Below are positions 57,701-63,700 of a stretch of 64,000 nt of DNA, in pieces. The translations under genes were made by a program, and so were the position numbers. The stretch comes from Melanocharis versteri. Its lineage: Eukaryota; Chordata; Aves; Passeriformes; Melanocharitidae. The notes below the pieces were generated by a model, which had not been told where the DNA came from, searched no databases, and was given only the letters and a program-made list of their open reading frames with translations. Position 1 is the stretch's first letter. Every line of letters starts with the position of its first letter. Location: positions 620,001 to 684,000 of the forward strand of contig VZTG01004393.1 of the NCBI GenBank assembly GCA_013397845.1, in the 5' to 3' direction.

Positions 57701-60700
57701 AGAATTGCATTGAAGTCCAATTTAAAATGAAGACAATATGTTCCAGTTACTTACATCATCTTCGTATTTAACGTGAATGCCTGTGATTTTGACTTGCACA
57801 TTTTTTATAACTTGAGTTGCCAGCTTTTCTAAGAAAGTATCCTTCTTCTCCTCCTTTGGTTTGTCTAGAACAAAAATTTTTTAAAAGTCAGTATTCAGTG
57901 TAATAATCGCATCTTGAATTTCATTACACCAACAACTACAGCAACGTAAATTTAACTTTTCCTCTAACTTAACATTTCAGTTTTTACTTATTTAGATTAC
58001 ATACTTGTGTTTTTTTCCTTTTCTGCATGTCCATATTCTGAAGATGTGATATTAGCTGCCTGTGCACAACTTAATCACAAGAAAATACATGCCTAAATTT
58101 CAGCCAAAACAGTTTAGCTCACAGCAAGTTCTGGATTAATATACTCCTCTCTACTCCTTCCAAGGCAAAAGGTTTTCTCTTAAAAGTCCCTCAGTGAGGG
58201 GTTTCAAGAAGCAAATGAGTAAGATACAGTAATTTAGCACAAAATACCCTTGAATAATACATGCCAAGGCAAGGAGTAATGTTTACAATCCCTCATTATT
58301 TCATTATAGTGATATTACTCTACCATCTCAGGCTGTGTTTCAGCATTTTACCCAAAGTATGGCTGGACGAGTGAGCTGCTTGTAGTCTACCTGCCTTTAC
58401 AAGCTACACTGTTCTATTCAGTACCCTCCCTACAACACGGCTATTCCAGCAAATGCCATTGATCAGCCTATCAAGCTTATATATTGTTTTTGGAAATGCT
58501 ATAGATGGCTCAAGTTGAAGAAATAGTCATGGCTATAGAGAAAAATAAGGACTACAGGTTTTGATTCAGCTTACTTGAACTGTTTCTAACATTTTATATA
58601 TGCAATGCATGGTCAACAACACAGGTATCTAACTCTGTACATCTTGCTAAAAGAATGAGAAATTTTCTTTAAAAGCTTTGAGAGGTTCAGGAAGTCTGCT
58701 TAAAATTAAAAGACTTCACTATTGAACATTATATAACAGTTTTAATATAGAGAGAGTTTGATTTCAATTGAAAAAAATTAGCCAGCAACTCAGAAGAAAC
58801 AGAAACATTGTATCACTTTTACATGCAACATATTTCCTTCTATTAACTGACTTAAAAAAAAGAAAAAAAAAAGGCAGAAGTCCTTATCAAAGCTTCATGA
58901 CCTTTAAGTGCAAGGAACCCGTTAACATTTTTGCAGCCAGATGCCGCTACCAGCAGCAATTTCAATCTGATACCTTGCAAAGCTTATCTTGGCTCCCCAC
59001 AAGGTTTTCCCTCCAACTGCAAGTCTGTGTACAGCTGCAGCTCCCTCCAAGACCAAATACATAACAATACAACCACATGGGACATGGCAACCCATTCTTA
59101 GACACATGCTAATGCTGAAAACCTGCAGTTTGGTGTTTATAGACAATGATTATCCTCTTGGGGAACAACATCAATTTCACTCCTGTTTAAATATGTCATA
59201 GCACTAAATCAGAACAGAGAGCTAAAAGGTGATGAAAAAGACTGTTTACTGCTATAGCATTAGTATCAGGTTTTCTTTACCTGTTACTGGAATTGGACAA
59301 AAATCAGACATACAGATGTAACTTGCACATGCAGTTTTTCCAACAGTCACAGTGAAGTGCCACTAGTCTACAGCTCTGCTGTAAATGCTACTGATACCTC
59401 AAGTTGAATGAACAGGCACAACTATCCAAGTAAAGAGAAACAAGGACTCTTTTCAGTCTCACTGGACCAAGAGAACAGATTAACAGCAGAAAGAGCTCTC
59501 TCCAATTTATATCCTCTCTTTCAAACAGGAGGAAAAAGGTCTCATTGGATGGAGAGCCAAGCCTATGAAAAACTAATCCAAACAGAAAGCAAAAAGACAT
59601 CCTAAAGTTAAAAGCCGTAACTGTTACCCACCTTTTGAGTGATCACAACCTCTAAAGGGTCTCTTAAAATGCTTTTTGTACTTTTTACGCTTACGTCCTT
59701 TTGCAGTGCAAGCAATTTTTTGGAAAAAGGATAAAATTCAAGTTAGTAAAGCAGAAATGTAAGAAAGCATAAGAAAATATGGAAGAAGGTTTAGCTTGTC
59801 TTAAAGCATAATGGCTTAGAAGGTCTCACTAAAAGCTTTTCAAGAATTGCAGCTGTCTTAAGGAAACAATCAGCGACTTCTCTTAGCACAAAATATAAAT
59901 CCAGAAGAGGCTTCTACCATACAAGGACATAACTTTCAAGCTAAGATATAGACATGTGTGGAAACCCAAAGAGCATTTTTCAATAGGATTCTCATGATAA
60001 TCAACAGTAGGGTATGAAAGCACCCTGAAAGAACAAATCCAGTAACCACAAAAAAGACGTACAAAAACAATACTCTAAAAGTTTTACATGAAATTAAATT
60101 CCATTATTTACACACATATTACAACCCACACAATCACAACCATTTCATTAATTAAATTATGCTTGTACTTTTCCACAATTCTGAGGAAAACCAGTTTGGT
60201 GAGTGGCACTGTTTCTTTCACCTCTCTGACCACCTAAGCAAAAATAACTCAGCAATAGTGCTGCCTGTGCTTATCTTTATGGGGTTGGAGCATGAGAAGG
60301 GTGTATCCCACTAAAGCAAGAAGGAAGCAAATATAACAGCGTACCTAACCTAAGTGTGGGGAAAAACTTGATATCATTTGCAGGCCTGTTCAAACAAAGA
60401 AGGGAAACTGCCTGCCAAGATTTCAACCTGTCTTGCAGGTAAGGTAATAGGGTGGTTACTATATAAATAATAAAAAGGAAAAACTAGACAAATAGAAACA
60501 TTTTATTTTGGATAGCTCCTTTTAACAGTACAAGTAATCTTTTATCAAGGTTATTTTAAAAGGACAGCTTCCTTCACTTACTATTGAATTTGTAGGTCTC
60601 AGGCTTTCACTCCCATGTATGACAAAACTTAAAGAAACAGGATATTCCTCGTCTTCATCCACATCCACTACTATGGATAAACTAAATGTACGTTTTAAGC

Positions 60701-63700
60701 TCACTTTAAACCTGTGCTCAGATAACAGCTCAAGCAAGAAACTTTGGCCAACTGTAAATTTCTGAAAATCAGGTTTCAGAAGTTAAAAATAAAGCACATA
60801 CAACATAACAACAGTTCCTCTGAATTTCAAGGGAAGCTGTTTCCTCGCCTAACTTGAGAGCAATGCAAATAAAGAGAAGCAGGGAAAAGCATGCTAATGC
60901 CTTCAATCTGCTATAGTTCATTTTGTCTGTCCATGAACTTCCATTATCTTAAGCCTAGACACATTAAGTAAGGGTAATTACTCTTCAAACAGCCAAAGAT
61001 AGTGTTGGAAAATTATAGTAGAATATCGTCAGCAATTTATAATGTTCTTGAGCTCAACATGACTGATGGAAATCTAAGTGATCTCTTAATGTTCTGAAAC
61101 AGCCAGTCAATTAAAAGAGGACTAAGTCATTGCAAGATTCCACTTGAATCCACATTCATTAAAATCTTACTTTTAGAATCACCAATATGCAGATGTTTAA
61201 CAAACAAGTACTGTTTTCTCACTTCTACATTTGGCTGCTTTGGAGGGGGGGGACTTTTAAAAATGTAAACTGCCTGCTCATCATGCATGTTCAAAATGTA
61301 ACTAACCATGCATACCCACCAGGCTTGGTGTCCCTGTAAACCAGACTCTCCAACCCATACAAGGAATCTTGTGAATGAGTGCCTTGGTCCACATGGCAGC
61401 AAATAACCAAAAAAATGCATTTCGTTTAAAAGAAGGAAATCAACTCCTGATTTAATATTAAGTTCACCAAATTTTTAAGACACAGTAGTATTTCCATTAC
61501 AGTATCTGACAGCCCAAGTCACTTCAGAATATCTAGTTTCAGTGATTACCTACAGAGGAAAATCATGTAATTTATATTTTTTTCTTGTAACCAGCAAAAG
61601 ACCTGCAGCATCTTCTCTCCATATATGAGGTTTGATAGAGACTGATTGTAACAGCTTAGAAAAAAGAAAACAGTTTCATCAGCTTGTGTCAGCAGTTTCC
61701 ACTTCCCCCTCATATTACCTTACCACCACAGTGGCATGACCATTTTGCTCAATATTTGAATAGCACGCCAAAAGAAAATATCTACAGGACTATTTACACT
61801 CTTAAATCCAAGGACTGAATCAAAATTCTAAATATGTTAATATAAATCAAGTATTAATCAGAAAAGAAAATACAACTGAGAATTCATGAACCCTGACAAC
61901 TTTCTATTCAATATATTTCCTAGATTTTCAGCAGCTTTTGTGTGCTCTTAAAAGCCTACAGAGAGAGCTGAATTTCTTAGAATTTTATGGTTCAGTAGGG
62001 CAATATGGGCTCCAAGATTTCTGTATCTAGCAAAAGTAAAGGAGCTGCTCATGCAGGACTTACACAAGTCCTCTTGAGAACAATATTCTAATACAGCACC
62101 ACAAACACAAATGGCTACCACTGAAATATGATCATAGGATAACAGAACATCTCAAGTTAGAGTTGAAAATAATCCAATTTAAATGTTCCTCTCGCTTTCC
62201 CTTCTCAAGGGTTAAAGTTTAGAACAACAAAACATGACTAAATCTAATTCTTGTTCTTTATATAATCAGTTGAGCTACTAAGGTATCATTTTTCTATGAC
62301 AATTTTTTTTCGAAAGCATAACAAATGCTGGATGTAGTAAGTTTTTTTTGAAAAAGAAAACTGTCAGAGGTGCACAACCTCACTCTTAAATACATGAAGC
62401 TCCACAACTGGAATTCCTCAAGCAGTACCCATTAGGTAAAATTCATCTTATCACACTATCCTTTCATCCTATTGCTACTGGTGCAAAGAGCATTGGCTAA
62501 AACACTGCTGCTGTACAGGATCCAAGTGCTACATAACTGAGGTTAAACCTCTACCAACATTCCTTCACCCAAGTATCAAGTAATGGCTGCAAAATTCATT
62601 TACTGAAGTTGTCTTAGCCCTCATATATTTTCTGGCATAATAAAAACAAGAAATAAAGCAAAGCTCCTTTCTTCATTGCAGCCAGATCATCAGATTGCTG
62701 GTTGAAGGAAACTGCACATGTACTTCTCAAACTAGCAGAGCAGGAGAAAGGCCACAGACTCTCCTGTAACCGGAGAATTAAATAAGCAAATGGATTACAA
62801 CCAAACTATTTTTTTTCCAAGTGCTGAAAGCATCATCTCTTTCTCAGTAACTTTTCCATGAGTTGCAGCATTACAAGTATCCTAGAAATGCATCTTAAGA
62901 ACCATTACACAAGCAAACAAATAGGTCTCAATTCAGACAAAAACTTCAGTGATAACTTTTTCCTCCAACACATGCAGTTACCTGTCATTGGTTCTGAGCC
63001 TGGTTTCTGTCCAAACAAGCCTAACTAATACCATAATTTTATTAAAGGTCAACACAAGCAAACAACATCAAAAAAACCCCACCATCACAAAACAAGTTAA
63101 CAGGACTGTAATGATCAATTTTAACCTATAATTGAGAACTTAATACTTTTTATGACCTAAAGCAAAAGTTTAAGTTTCCTATGTTTTGTTGTGTTGTGAA
63201 TTATTTCCTGCTCACAAGAGTCTCATTTCTCAAACCAGTCCAAACCCAGAACATCATAAAAGCACAGCAGAAATTGAAACAAAAGCATTATCATCACAGT
63301 AAAAGTTTACAAGCCTTACCATTGCCCTTAAAGGTTCCTTTCAGCAAAGAACAACCTACCATATGCACCTCTAAAACACACAACAGTTAAACATCTATTA
63401 TGAAGGTGCTAAAGCAAGATAACATTACCCTCATGCAATGCACTTTCTACTGTTCTATATGGTCCTGTTCCCCTAGAGCACCAAGGAAAAAGAAGAAAGA
63501 CATACCAGATGAATGAATTCCCATTTCCTATGGAAGCTGACTAGATAAATGAATGGTAAACAAACAAATAACATTTCTTTCAAGCTTTAGAGTAAAAAAG
63601 CTTTTCAAAGCACTGTAGTAAGATTAGCTAGACACTTGAAAAAACAAAATTTATTAAGTCAATTAGAAATCAGGACTTTTCTTTCATAGCACATCCTAAG

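Noticed and set aside
60300..60420. Minus-strand wording NDIKFFPTLRLG with a good acceptor nearby
   Set aside because: Could be a further exon of the unknown segments at 60582-61234, but the donor (GTTAGG) is poor and no family is recognised.
62125..62200. Possible old CR1 fragment (tcataggataacagaac... ttagagttgaaaataatccaa)
   Set aside because: Only loosely similar to CR1 3' wording by eye, with many mismatches; not strong enough to list as a mobile element.
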